From an uncultured Bacteroidia bacterium (GTDB lineage: Bacteria > Bacteroidota > Bacteroidia > Bacteroidales > UBA932): a stretch of 64,000 nt of DNA. Shown one piece after another: positions 54,833 to 62,786 of the stretch (position 1 is the stretch's first letter; each line of letters begins with the position of its first letter). Location: assembly GCA_902789445.1 (NCBI GenBank), contig CADAOB010000007.1:89279-153278 (forward strand). The letters are read 5' to 3'. The notes beneath the pieces are model-generated. The model searched no databases. It had not been told where the DNA came from and saw only the letters and a list, made by a program, of their open reading frames with translations. Both the position numbers and the translations under genes were made by a program.

Positions 54833-55040
54833 ACTGCGCGCACGTTGTCAATGAGCCCGATTTCTTCAGTCCCGTTAAACAACGATAGCTTCCTCACGCT
54901 GTTTCGCCAAAGTGCGCGCGCATAAGTTCCTCCAGATGCCATATACCCCGTGTTTGCTGCGCGCACTGCCATTTCAAAGGTGGGTGCGCGCAGTGAGGAC
55001 GCACTATTCGAAGTCTGACGCCATTCAACTGCGCGCACTC
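54833..55040. repeat. Cluster of five TGCGCGCA-type motifs
   Basis: Copies of ACTGCGCGCAC or its complement lie at about 54833, 54911, 54957, 54984 and 55028. The spacings (about 78, 45, 27 and 45) are multiples of three. Confidence 0.55.
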
Positions 55041-55368
55041 TGTCAGAACAGTTTTGACTTTCACAATTTTATTTGTAAATTTGCTTTGCTTCCCGGCGTG
55101 GAAAGCAGACATAGAAAGCGTTCAGCTTGTTCTACGATAGTGAATCTGGACAATTCATGCAACGGTAGAATCGAGTGAGACGCTTGCACTGGCTATATCC
55201 AAGGCTCATGCCCTCGCTATAGCAAAGTGTGAGCCTATCCCTTTATTCTCGTTGCGGCAGTCCAGAGCCTGGCCTGTCCGGATATCCGCTGTCAGAATTT
55301 AGTTGATTGGCCCACACTTTCTTTTTATGGTTAGATTCCATTCGGGCCGGGTGGACCTGTGAAAGGCA

Positions 55369-55557
55369 ATGGAATTCACAATGGAACGCACGTTTCATCC
55401 GGTAGGGCACGGAGCATTCTACACGGAAAGGTTCACCCTGCCAGATCGGACATACAATATTGTGTATGATTGCGGTTGCTTTGAGGCGACAAAAAAGGAA
55501 ATGAATCCTGAAAAGTATCAGAATAATGAAATGGCGTCAGATAATCAATTGGTTTAG
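55369..55557 (+). pseudogene. Truncated start of an MBL-fold-like protein
   Basis: A 62-codon frame: MERTFHPVGHGAFYTERF, then YNIVYDCGCFEA. This resembles the N-terminal strands of a group of metallo-beta-lactamase-fold proteins, but it stops before the HxHxDH metal site. The next gene begins inside its last codons in another frame. I read it as a remnant left by a deletion, with moderate confidence. From here base composition falls sharply to AT-rich. Confidence 0.5.
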
Positions 55558-55957
55558 AGACTCATCGTTAAGGAAGAAGTTCATAGACAGTTTTAACGAT
55601 AATGCTAAGATTAATTTTCATAATCTATCAGTTAACGCATTATTGAAGGCCAAAACAGGTTATGGCAGTTCAGATTCTCGATATCGTCACGAGTTGTCAG
55701 CCCCTGTCATAGCTAGCGGGTTTATTATAGAAGTAATCGCTGGTGATGATGTTCCCCAAGAAGATATTTTTCTGATAGGTAAAACAGTTCTCTATAGCGA
55801 AAGCGTTGTCCGCTGGCTTTGGGCTCTTCATTGGGATACACTTATCATAAAAGATATTAGATCGGGTCGATCAGGGGAGTGGGCAATAAAAGACTTTGTC
55901 CATCTTGGAGGCCTATTAGATGCAGTAAAGAAGAATCTTAATCTAATCGAAATGTAG
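55526..55957 (+). CDS. Hypothetical protein of the AT-rich block
   Basis: A 143-residue protein, beginning MKWRQIINWFRDSSLRKK. It contains GYGSSDSRYRHELSAPVIAS and a C-terminal WAIKDFVHLGGLLDAVKKN. No family was recognised. No signal peptide or membrane helix is seen. It is either a short gene or the C-terminal remainder of the broken MBL-like gene just upstream, whose reading frame it takes over. It lies four bases before the J-domain-like gene, so the three genes 55526-57634 look like one transcript. Confidence 0.55.
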   Translation: MKWRQIINWFRDSSLRKKFIDSFNDNAKINFHNLSVNALLKAKTGYGSSDSRYRHELSAPVIASGFIIEVIAGDDVPQEDIFLIGKTVLYSESVVRWLWALHWDTLIIKDIRSGRSGEWAIKDFVHLGGLLDAVKKNLNLIEM

Positions 55958-55961
55958 TGTT

Positions 55962-56264
55962 ATGTGGCAATTCTTTAAGAAAAAGACTATAGAAGAAAAA
56001 ATAGGTGAAAAGATAAAGTCTGAGGCGCCTGATTTTTCTCGGTTATTCGGTAATCTATCCAGCAGGGATGAGGCTGACGAACTTTATAAAGAACTTTCCG
56101 CTCTTCTACACCCAGATCGTTTTGTTGGTACCGATAAAAAGACAATCGAATTAGCTGAGAGTCTTTTCAAGGAATTGCAGAATTGCCGTACAGACATACG
56201 ATTATTGCGAATAGTTAAGGAAAAAGCCTCTCATTTATATCTTAATACAGAAATGTCTCTATGA
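55962..56264 (+). CDS. J-domain-like small protein
   Basis: A 100-residue protein. The central helix pair with ELYKELSALLHPDRFVGTD carries the His-Pro-Asp motif of DnaJ-type J domains, and the following helix (KTIELAESLFKELQNC) fits helix III. It lacks the usual N-terminal YxxLG of J domains. It may recruit an Hsp70 (DnaK) to a client. It overlaps the zinc-ribbon membrane gene by ATGA. The AT-rich composition is shared with its neighbours. Confidence 0.65.
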   Translation: MWQFFKKKTIEEKIGEKIKSEAPDFSRLFGNLSSRDEADELYKELSALLHPDRFVGTDKKTIELAESLFKELQNCRTDIRLLRIVKEKASHLYLNTEMSL

Positions 56265-57634
56265 GGTGTAATCATTGCGGAAAGGACTTTGGCGATGGTC
56301 TGAATTGCCAGTATTGCGGGATAGATCGCGTTGAAGGATTAGGCTCCTTTAATGGTTTTGATCCCGATACGAAAGGGGTCAGTCATTTGTCGCCTGGTAG
56401 TACTACACCAGGTGGTATTTCTGTAACTGATTCTAAGAATATGCTATGCTACAGTTGTGGCGAAATTATCCCTGGCGATTCTGTTTTTTGTCCGATTTGC
56501 CGTACACGTCTTTATGTTACTTGTCCTAAGTGTGGTAGGTCTTACTCTTCACAATATGATAATTGCAACCAGTGTGGTACTAACCGACAGGATTATTTAG
56601 ATAAGTTAGAACAAGAAAAACAAAAAAAACTTCGAGAGGAGGCTGAAAAACAAAAGATAGAGTCCCTTAAACGAAAAGAAGAACAAGAAAGACAAAGGAG
56701 AGAAGAGGCGGCCCGCAGAAGACGCGAAGATGAAGCACGAGAACAAAAAGAACGTCAAGAAGCACAGAAACGGCAATTGATTGTGATGGCTAGAGATTCA
56801 GAGAACAAGTGGGTTGAACGATTTATTTCTAATAATGCTAAACAACTATCTAGATATTACAAAGCACAATACATTAAAAAGAACCTTTTAGGAAGCGATG
56901 TCTACGAAAGGGGACTATTCGGTATCTTTGGTGGATTCTTCTTGGCCTTTTTAAATGGAGCTATTGGCTTTGAAGCAATAAAGTTTTCAAATGAGAATAA
57001 AGCTATCCTCCGTTATGTCCAAAATGCTTTTTATGAAGAAAACGGCCGCCCATTTCGTTATACAAATAGCTGGGTAATTATAACTACCTGTATTAAGTAT
57101 GGTATTTTTATTGAAATCCCTTCTAGTCCGAAGTCTCTTAATTTACGCCAATCCTATGAACAACAAACTGATGCGGAAGTTGACATTAATTGGACTAAAC
57201 CATTCATAGTAACTGCTCTTTTGGGAATATGCTTTTCCATTTTCTTTGTATGGCCTTATCCACCTATGCCCAAAGGGTCCGAATCTTACTCTGGCACTGC
57301 AGTAGTAACTATGGGCGACCCCCTTTCAAGCAATGCAAAGAAACAAAATGTTCCAATCTCTAAAATGGTGTTGAGTTTTGACTCTAGAAAAGGGTTCATA
57401 AACTATTCAGCGTATAGTTTGGAATTAACGATTCGGAGAATGTACAGAGAAGAAGCCGAGATCCATATAGTGCTTGAAGAACGAGACTTGAAGAATCCCG
57501 TGAAAGACAGTAAATTGGGAGATGGTATAAGTGCTGTTTATGAGGGCGTTATTCACAGTTATGGAACTTTCTCGGGTTCGGGAAAAAATTGGAAAGGACA
57601 GTATTTTTCATTCGATCTTAAACCCATTCAATAA
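56261..57634 (+). CDS. Triple zinc-ribbon, coiled-coil membrane protein
   Basis: A 457-residue protein. Three zinc ribbons are visible: Cys3/6/16/19, Cys63/66/77/80 and Cys88/91/102/105. Residues about 113-175 form a charged Glu/Lys/Arg coiled coil. A Gly/Phe-rich segment (GIFGGFFLAFLNGAIGF) and a membrane helix at about 312-335 follow, and the C-terminal 120 residues look like a beta-rich domain outside. No family was recognised. Coupled by ATGA to the J-like gene, it may be the membrane-bound effector or sensor of this imported block. Confidence 0.7.
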   Translation: MRCNHCGKDFGDGLNCQYCGIDRVEGLGSFNGFDPDTKGVSHLSPGSTTPGGISVTDSKNMLCYSCGEIIPGDSVFCPICRTRLYVTCPKCGRSYSSQYDNCNQCGTNRQDYLDKLEQEKQKKLREEAEKQKIESLKRKEEQERQRREEAARRRREDEAREQKERQEAQKRQLIVMARDSENKWVERFISNNAKQLSRYYKAQYIKKNLLGSDVYERGLFGIFGGFFLAFLNGAIGFEAIKFSNENKAILRYVQNAFYEENGRPFRYTNSWVIITTCIKYGIFIEIPSSPKSLNLRQSYEQQTDAEVDINWTKPFIVTALLGICFSIFFVWPYPPMPKGSESYSGTAVVTMGDPLSSNAKKQNVPISKMVLSFDSRKGFINYSAYSLELTIRRMYREEAEIHIVLEERDLKNPVKDSKLGDGISAVYEGVIHSYGTFSGSGKNWKGQYFSFDLKPIQ

Positions 57635-57749
57635 CATAGGTTATCTTCAAATATCCTTACGGTAATGCCAAACTTGTATAACATAGTTTTTATAGTATTA
57701 GCTTTTATCTCGGTCAATTGTCCGCCCAGCCCCGCCAAACCCCTTTTAC
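57635..57749. other. Short spacer, nothing recognised
   Basis: Runs from the zinc-ribbon gene stop to the start of the gene remnant. Composition returns to GC-rich at its end, marking the right border of the AT-rich block. No promoter or hairpin was recognised. Confidence 0.4.
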
Positions 57750-58064
57750 AGCTGCCATTGCGAGCGTATTCTCTCCGCACGTGTTGGTTTTAGGCATCCG
57801 CTGGGAACGAATCTGAAGATGTTTGAGAAGGAACTGAAGGTGCAAGGGTTCAAGCTAAAGCAGGAGCGAGAGCGCGGGGAGGACGGTGTTTTCAATGGGC
57901 GGTATACGGATGCGTTCCTGCTGGGCGAGGTGGCAGGTAATCTGGTGTTGGTTCGGTTGGCGTCAGGCATGAGGACGACGGTGTACGAGGCGGAAGAGTT
58001 GGCTTTTTTGGATTGTGGGGTTGAAAATCATGAGTGTATTTTGCATTATACAAAAATTGTCTAA
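57750..58064 (+). pseudogene. Fragment related to the gene at 59299
   Basis: The frame reads LGTNLKMFEKELKVQGFKL, then FNGRYTDAFLLGEVAGNLV and TTVYEAEELAF. This parallels IQLGTPYKEFVKQLKRQGF and YGSCKEAFLLGDYDGN in the protein at 59299-59856. It has no signal peptide, and its 3' end runs into the AAA promoter region. It is therefore an N- and C-terminally truncated copy. Confidence 0.6.
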
Positions 58065-58086
58065 ATTTGTATTTTGTAAAATACAA
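58035..58086 (+). promoter_or_regulatory. Paired palindromes before the AAA ATPase gene
   Basis: TGTATTTTGCATTATACA (58035-58052) and TTGTATTTTGTAAAATACAA (58067-58086) lie immediately upstream of the ATG at 58092. The second is palindromic in 9 of 10 pairs. They look like operator sites, and the -7 element probably lies among them. Confidence 0.6.
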
Positions 58087-58091
58087 GTACG

Positions 58092-59297
58092 ATGGAGAAG
58101 CTGTTTGCATTGCACGATTTGTATGTCTCGCAGGTTCCGATGGAGTACATCCGGGGCCTGATGGAGAAGATTGACTGGCGGAGCCGGCTGATCGGCATCA
58201 AAGGGCCGAAAGGAGTGGGCAAATCCACGCTGATGCTTCAGTATATCCGCAAGCATTTCACAGATGGCGACCGCCACGTCCTGTATTGCTCGGCCGATAC
58301 GGGATACTTCACCGACCATACGCTGGTGGATACGGCGGCAAAATTCGTCCGCGAGGGCGGAACTCATCTTTTTATCGATGAGATTCACAAATACGACAAC
58401 TGGAGCCGGGATTTGAAGGAGATCTACGATTTGTACCGAGGCCTTCACGTTGTTGTCAGCGGGTCGTCTCTCTTGCGTATCAACGATGGGCAGGCAGACC
58501 TGTCCCGCCGTCTGGTCGAATATGAAATGCCGGGGCTCTCATTCCGGGAATACTTGTGGTTTGAAGCGGGCCTCCGCCTGCAACCTGTTTCTTTCGAGGC
58601 GCTGCTTTCCGAGGCTTCGGCCTTTTGTTTGAGCGTCTGCAAGGAAGTGCGTCCGCTTGAATTTTTCAAGAATTATCTTCGAGCGGGCTATTATCCTTTC
58701 TATTTCGAGGAACAGGGCGTTTACCAGAGCAAAGTCCAGGGCGTCGTGAATTATATCATTGAATCCGAACTGACGGCCCACCGGGGCCTGGAGGTGGGCA
58801 ATACGCGGAAAGTCAAGGCGCTTTTACAGGTCTTGTCGCAGATCGTTCCGTTCCAAGTGGACATATCCAAGATTTCTCGGAACATCGGCATCCAGCGCCC
58901 TACGACGCTGCGCTATATGAAAAATCTGGAAGAGGCTAAACTCATCCGTCGGCTGTTTACCGATTTGTCAACGACCAGCGATCTGCAGAAACCCGACAAG
59001 ATTCTGCTCGACAATCCGAACCTCATCTATACGCTTTCCTCTGTCGAGCCGGAGATCGGCACTGTCCGGGAGTCGTTCTTTTGCAATCAACTTGCCGGTG
59101 CCGGGCACCAGGTCGAGTATGGCGGCCTGACGACCGGAGACTTCCGCATTGATCGCAACGTGGTGATTGAAGTGGGTGGTCCCGACAAGTCCTTCCGGCA
59201 AGTGAAGGACGAAGAGAACGGCTATGTCGCAGCCGATGACATCGAGAGCGCTGTCTATAAGAAAATTCCACTTTGGGCCTTTGGCTTTTTGTATTGA
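58092..59297 (+). CDS. AAA_14/DUF4143-type ATPase
   Basis: A 401-residue protein. Walker A is GPKGVGKST (38-46), Walker B is LFIDEIHKYD (Asp96-Glu97) and the sensor-like VVSGSSLLR follows. The C-terminal half matches DUF4143 with a winged-helix-like piece (GIQRPTTLRYMKNLEEAKL). Such ATPases are abundant in Bacteroidales accessory regions. Their function is unsettled; DNA binding and toxin-like roles have been suggested. It carries its own operator-like region and is likely mobile or recently gained. Confidence 0.85.
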   Translation: MEKLFALHDLYVSQVPMEYIRGLMEKIDWRSRLIGIKGPKGVGKSTLMLQYIRKHFTDGDRHVLYCSADTGYFTDHTLVDTAAKFVREGGTHLFIDEIHKYDNWSRDLKEIYDLYRGLHVVVSGSSLLRINDGQADLSRRLVEYEMPGLSFREYLWFEAGLRLQPVSFEALLSEASAFCLSVCKEVRPLEFFKNYLRAGYYPFYFEEQGVYQSKVQGVVNYIIESELTAHRGLEVGNTRKVKALLQVLSQIVPFQVDISKISRNIGIQRPTTLRYMKNLEEAKLIRRLFTDLSTTSDLQKPDKILLDNPNLIYTLSSVEPEIGTVRESFFCNQLAGAGHQVEYGGLTTGDFRIDRNVVIEVGGPDKSFRQVKDEENGYVAADDIESAVYKKIPLWAFGFLY

Positions 59298-59298
59298 T

Positions 59299-59856
59299 AT
59301 GAACCGCAAACAGATTTCCCTTTTTTCTGTTATCCTGTCCGGATTCCTGCTCTTAGCATCGTTTCCTGCCGATGCGCAGGGATCTCGCGTCAGTTTCAAC
59401 GGCATTCAACTGGGAACGCCGTACAAGGAGTTTGTGAAACAACTTAAGCGGCAGGGTTTCAAGGTCGATAAGGAGAGGGAGGAAGACCAGCTTTTCTATG
59501 GTTCGTGCAAGGAGGCGTTTCTGCTGGGGGATTATGATGGCAATCCCGCTGTCGTCCATCTGACTGCGTCCTGCAAGTCAAAGACGGTCTATGAAGTGGA
59601 AGTCGTGATCCGGGAGATGATTGATGAAGATGAGGCCATTGAAGCGGCAGACCGGGTACTGGATGAGACACGTGCCCGGTATAAGCATTTCAAATACGAA
59701 CAGCCATCGCTCAACAACACCCTTGTCGAGATGTCCGCGAGGGGCCGTGTCACTTCGATACCGACCTTCGCCGCTGCACGCTTTATGTTCCCAAAGGCTC
59801 TGTCGAGGCCTATCGCCAAGCACCGGGATGGAAACTGTTCAAACAAATCAAACTGA
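59299..59856 (+). CDS. Exported protein of unknown function, altered 3' end
   Basis: A 185-residue protein. The ATG at 59299 begins a signal peptide (MNRKQISLFSVILSGFLLLASFPADAQG). The mature part VSFNGIQLGTPYKEFVKQLKR is shared with the fragment at 57750. The last 25 residues look unrelated to a fold. In another frame the same DNA encodes LYVPKGSVEAYRQAPGWK, the typical end of BspA-like leucine-rich-repeat proteins, and stops at 59860. A frameshift or recombination therefore changed the end of this gene. Confidence 0.65.
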   Translation: MNRKQISLFSVILSGFLLLASFPADAQGSRVSFNGIQLGTPYKEFVKQLKRQGFKVDKEREEDQLFYGSCKEAFLLGDYDGNPAVVHLTASCKSKTVYEVEVVIREMIDEDEAIEAADRVLDETRARYKHFKYEQPSLNNTLVEMSARGRVTSIPTFAAARFMFPKALSRPIAKHRDGNCSNKSN

Positions 59857-59857
59857 T

Positions 59858-60634
59858 ATGAAGTCCGCAACCGTCACCCCTCTGGCCGCGTCCTCCCGTT
59901 TCCTCGTCGGCGTTGCCACGGCCATCATCTGCCTGCAATTTCTGGCGCATCTCTGTATGCCTTATCCGGATTCCTTCGGCGTTGAAAACTATTCACTTTT
60001 CGATCACTTCAAGATCTGGCTTCTTCGTGGCCTGGGAAGTCTCAGGATGATGGCTCTGGTGATGCTGGCGGTGTGGGTGGGACAGTCGCTGCAGCGCGCC
60101 GTCCCGAATCCGGGACGGGGCCTTCGCATCGTGCTTTACGCATTGTCGGCGTTGCTGCTGGTGCTTTACGTCTGGGGAAGATATACATATTATCTTCCGC
60201 CGGGCTTTATGGGCTGCAGCCTTGTCTGGGCAATGGTCATTGGATTCCTGGTGCACCCCGACCGGATCAAACCGCACGATACGGCAGAACTTGTCATCAT
60301 TGTTCTGGTGCTTGCGTTTACATACATTGCCATAAGCAACGCGATGGACCGTCACCGCTGGGCGGATTTTCCCGTCATACTGACCTTTTCCTATTATATG
60401 CTCCTGCTGGCAAACGCCCCCGAAGTCCAGCGGAGGATGGACGGCCGCTGGGTAAGGCCTACGCTAATTACGCTGTCTGTTCTCTCCTTCGCAGCCGTCT
60501 TGAGCCGCCTGCTGCAAATCCACTGGCTGCTGAGCGCCCACTACCTTTTGCCGGTATGGGCCGTACTCGTCCAGCCTTTTGTGATCTGCTCGTTCACCCA
60601 ACTTTTTGGCAAAAAAAGGAGACAGCAAACGTGA
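59858..60634 (+). CDS. Polytopic membrane protein of unknown function
   Basis: A 258-residue protein with about eight hydrophobic helices connected by short loops. No transporter or enzyme motif was found. I chose the ATG at 59858, right behind the BspA-type tail, because everything upstream of it in this frame is out-of-frame sequence. Its stop overlaps the GTG start of the broken ADP-ribosylglycohydrolase gene. Confidence 0.7.
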   Translation: MKSATVTPLAASSRFLVGVATAIICLQFLAHLCMPYPDSFGVENYSLFDHFKIWLLRGLGSLRMMALVMLAVWVGQSLQRAVPNPGRGLRIVLYALSALLLVLYVWGRYTYYLPPGFMGCSLVWAMVIGFLVHPDRIKPHDTAELVIIVLVLAFTYIAISNAMDRHRWADFPVILTFSYYMLLLANAPEVQRRMDGRWVRPTLITLSVLSFAAVLSRLLQIHWLLSAHYLLPVWAVLVQPFVICSFTQLFGKKRRQQT

Positions 60635-61046
60635 AAAACTGCTTGATGAGTGCGGCTGTCGGCGACATCGCGGGCAGCGCCTACGAGGGACGGACCCACC
60701 GGACGAAAGACTATACAGCCGTGAAACTGTTCAGCTCCCGGGCAAGGTTCACCGATGACACGGTCCTGACATTCGCCTGCGCCGAGGCTTTCCTGGACGG
60801 GAAGGATATGGCCTGGAACCTTTGGAAGTGTACGAGGGGATCAAAGGCGCCGTCGCAACGGCCCTTGCTATCTCCCTGGGCGGCGATGCTGACACCCTTG
60901 CCGCCATCGCCGGGCCGATGGCCTATGCCTTCTACCGCGAGATGCCCGACAACCTGGTCTACGCTGCCCTGAAGAAACTTCCCGACTGGATGGTTACCGT
61001 AAATGAACGGTTTGACAAACGCATTACCGAGATCCATGCTGAATAG
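60631..61046 (+). pseudogene. ADP-ribosylglycohydrolase remnant with internal deletion
   Basis: The N-terminal part (VKNCLMSAAVGDIAGSAYEG, then RFTDDTVLTFACAEAFLDG) holds the first metal motif. The C-terminal part in another frame (IKGAVATALAISLGGDADT, then AAIAGPMAYAFYREMPDN) holds the second. Complete relatives have roughly 250-280 residues, so about 130 residues are missing at the junction near 60811-60830. A GTG start at 60631 is favoured by AAAAAGGAGA just upstream. The product cannot be functional. Confidence 0.75.
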
Positions 61047-61096
61047 TTTCCTGCATCAAAAGTAATTGTCCTAGCGTTGATTGGGATTATCGCGGC

Positions 61097-61206
61097 GGGC
61101 AAGGTCTCATTTCTCACCGGGGACCTTGCCCATACGTTCCGCTTCACAGCCCGCTGTGCCCACGATTCGCCGGGCAAGATCCCGCCTCTCAAATGAGACC
61201 TTGCCC
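61097..61206. repeat. Nested inverted repeats
   Basis: The outer arms GGGCAAGGTCTCATTT (61097-61112) and AAATGAGACCTTGCCC (61191-61206) are perfect 16-mers 78 bases apart. The inner arms GGGACCTTGCCC (61119-61130) and GGGCAAGATCCC (about 61172-61183) pair with one mismatch. The whole can fold into a long stem with an internal loop, like a small non-autonomous element or REP cluster. Confidence 0.7.
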
Positions 61207-61303
61207 GTCCGTCATTTCCGGTCAAGCCGGGGGATCTCGTTGCCGCTCTGGCAAAAGTTTCCGTAGGAACCGGCAATCGTCCAATCCCCCGGGCCGAAAA
61301 CAG

Positions 61304-61340
61304 GAAACGCCGCCTGCCTCATCTGGCAGGTCGGCGTTTC
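61304..61340 (-). terminator. Terminator of rpmH
   Basis: On the minus strand GAAACGCCGaCCTGCC and GGCAGGcGGCGTTTC form a long stem with a 6-base loop, followed by CTGTTTT. It starts about 30 bases beyond the rpmH stop. Confidence 0.8.
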
Positions 61341-61371
61341 TGAATAATCCAACAGCCGTTGGGGAAGCCTC

Positions 61372-61524
61372 TTACCAGAGGTCTTCGGAGCTGACGGTCA
61401 GTTTCTTGCGGCCATGACGGCGGCGGGCTGCAAGCACGCGGCGTCCGTTGGGCGTGGACATTCTTTCACGGAAACCGTGTTTGTTGCGACGCTTGCGCTG
61501 GGAAGGTTGAAATGTGCGTTTCAT
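61372..61524 (-). CDS. rpmH: 50S ribosomal protein L34
   Basis: A 50-residue protein read on the minus strand: [19 protein letters not shown], then [20 protein letters not shown] and ending SSEDLW. All signature residues of L34 are present. It is very basic and sits in the large subunit, bound to 23S rRNA. The A/T-rich region just upstream (61525-61560) is likely its promoter. Confidence 0.97.
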   Translation of the reverse strand: MKRTFQPSQRKRRNKHGFRERMSTPNGRRVLAARRRHGRKKLTVSSEDLW

Positions 61525-61594
61525 TATAATCTGTTTTTATATTTCGATTTTTTGGGAACGCAAAGGTAATGCTTTTCCGGCAAAATGCAAATTT

Positions 61595-62212
61595 TTATTG
61601 CGAGATCACGACAATCTTTTTTTCTTCGAACCAGGGGTCGTCGAACCAGGCGGAAATCTTTGCCTGATAGAACCTTGCCGGATCGAGGCGCCAGCGTCGG
61701 GCGCAGGCGGCGATCTCTTCGTCCAGGTCTCCGCCTTTGAGGTAGAAAACGGCTTTCGAGAATTTGTCGCGGACCCAGGGCCAGAAGCTGGCCAGGTCGG
61801 TGACGGCGCGCGAGACGACATAGTCGTAGCGGCCGGGCAGGGCTTCGGCCCGCGCGTTCACGCATTCCACATTACCGAGGCCGAGCCCGTCCGCCGCGGC
61901 CTGGGCTACCTTGATCTTCTTCCCGATCGAATCGCAGAGCGTGAAGCGGCACGCCGGGAAGAGGACGGCCAGGGGGATACCGGGAAATCCGCCGCCCGTC
62001 CCCACATCCAGGATGGTGCTGCCGGCGGGGAAATCGATGAGCCGGGCGATGGCCAGGGAATGCAGGACGTGGTGCAGCAGGAAATTGTCCATGTCCTTGC
62101 GGGATATGACATTGATGCGGGCGTTCCACTCCCGGTAGAGCGGCTCCATGGCGGCAAACTGCGCCTGCTGCGACGCGGTCAGGCCGGGGAATAAGTCAAT
62201 CAGCGTTTCCAT
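61595..62212 (-). CDS. rsmG: 16S rRNA (guanine-527-N7) methyltransferase
   Basis: A 205-residue SAM-dependent methyltransferase that modifies G527 of 16S rRNA. The SAM-binding motif ILDVGTGGGFPGIPLAVLF and the upstream EWNARINVISRKDMDNF are diagnostic. I chose METLIDLFPGL at 62212; a start nine codons upstream is possible but would deepen the overlap with the sigma factor gene. It overlaps that gene by 17 bases. Confidence 0.93.
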   Translation of the reverse strand: METLIDLFPGLTASQQAQFAAMEPLYREWNARINVISRKDMDNFLLHHVLHSLAIARLIDFPAGSTILDVGTGGGFPGIPLAVLFPACRFTLCDSIGKKIKVAQAAADGLGLGNVECVNARAEALPGRYDYVVSRAVTDLASFWPWVRDKFSKAVFYLKGGDLDEEIAACARRWRLDPARFYQAKISAWFDDPWFEEKKIVVISQ

Positions 62213-62786
62213 CGGCAGGATTCTCCACCAGTTTTTCAAGCATTCTGCGGGCCCGGCTGATGCGGGTCTTGACCGTGCCCAGCGGGAGGTCCAGTGTGCG
62301 GGCGATATCCTCGTAGGCGTAGTCTTTGATGAAGCGCAGTTCCGCCACTGCGCGGTAATTCTCGGGCAGGTTGTGGATGCCGTCGATCAGTTCCCGGACG
62401 ACCTGGTCGATGATCAGTTCTTCTTCGGGCGTCGTGGCGGCCTGCACGTCGAGGGCTTCCTTGTCTTCCGAGATGGGGACGGAATTGATGGTGGCCCGGC
62501 TGCGGCGCAGATGGTCGATCGCCTCGTTCTGGGCAATGTTGTAGAGCCAGGTCGAGAAGGCGTACTGCGGATTGTAGCGGTCGATGTTCATGAAGGCTTT
62601 CTCGAAGCTCCGCTGGCAGATGTCCTCGGCGTCTTCGACCACGGTGACGTATTTGAGAATGTGTGTCATCAGCGAGCTGCGGTATTTTTCCAGCAGCAGG
62701 GCAAAGGCTCCCTGGTCGCGTTGCAGCGCCAGTTCCACGAGGGCGAGATCCTCGAGCTTAGTGGGCTTCTCTCCAGTTTTTGCCAT
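62196..62786 (-). CDS. Sigma-70 family (ECF-type) RNA polymerase sigma factor
   Basis: A 196-residue sigma factor. Region 2 (LVELALQRDQGAFALLLEKY, DAEDICQRSFEKAF, then STWLYNIAQNEAIDHLRR) and region 4 (LPENYRAVAELRFIKDYAYE, then TVKTRISRARRML) are complete. No anti-sigma gene adjoins it. It is set between polA and rsmG with overlapping ends, so it is probably expressed with the DNA polymerase gene. The regulon is unknown. Confidence 0.9.
   Translation of the reverse strand: MAKTGEKPTKLEDLALVELALQRDQGAFALLLEKYRSSLMTHILKYVTVVEDAEDICQRSFEKAFMNIDRYNPQYAFSTWLYNIAQNEAIDHLRRSRATINSVPISEDKEALDVQAATTPEEELIIDQVVRELIDGIHNLPENYRAVAELRFIKDYAYEDIARTLDLPLGTVKTRISRARRMLEKLVENPADGNAD

Larger units (their letters stand above)
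54560..55368. other. Repeat-rich intergenic stretch without a supported gene
   Basis: About 800 bases between the candidate small RNA and the AT-rich block. It holds a copy of the palindromic region found before the AAA ATPase gene (54688-54741) and five TGCGCGCA-type motifs (54833-55040). A minus-strand open frame of 140 codons crosses both, but it translates the repeats and has no family match I recognise, so I do not call it a gene. I see nothing in 55050-55368. Confidence 0.55.

Noticed and set aside
54616..55038. Minus-strand frame of 140 codons as a gene
   Set aside because: It runs through repeated TGCGCGCA motifs and the palindromic upstream element; no conserved protein feature or good start context.
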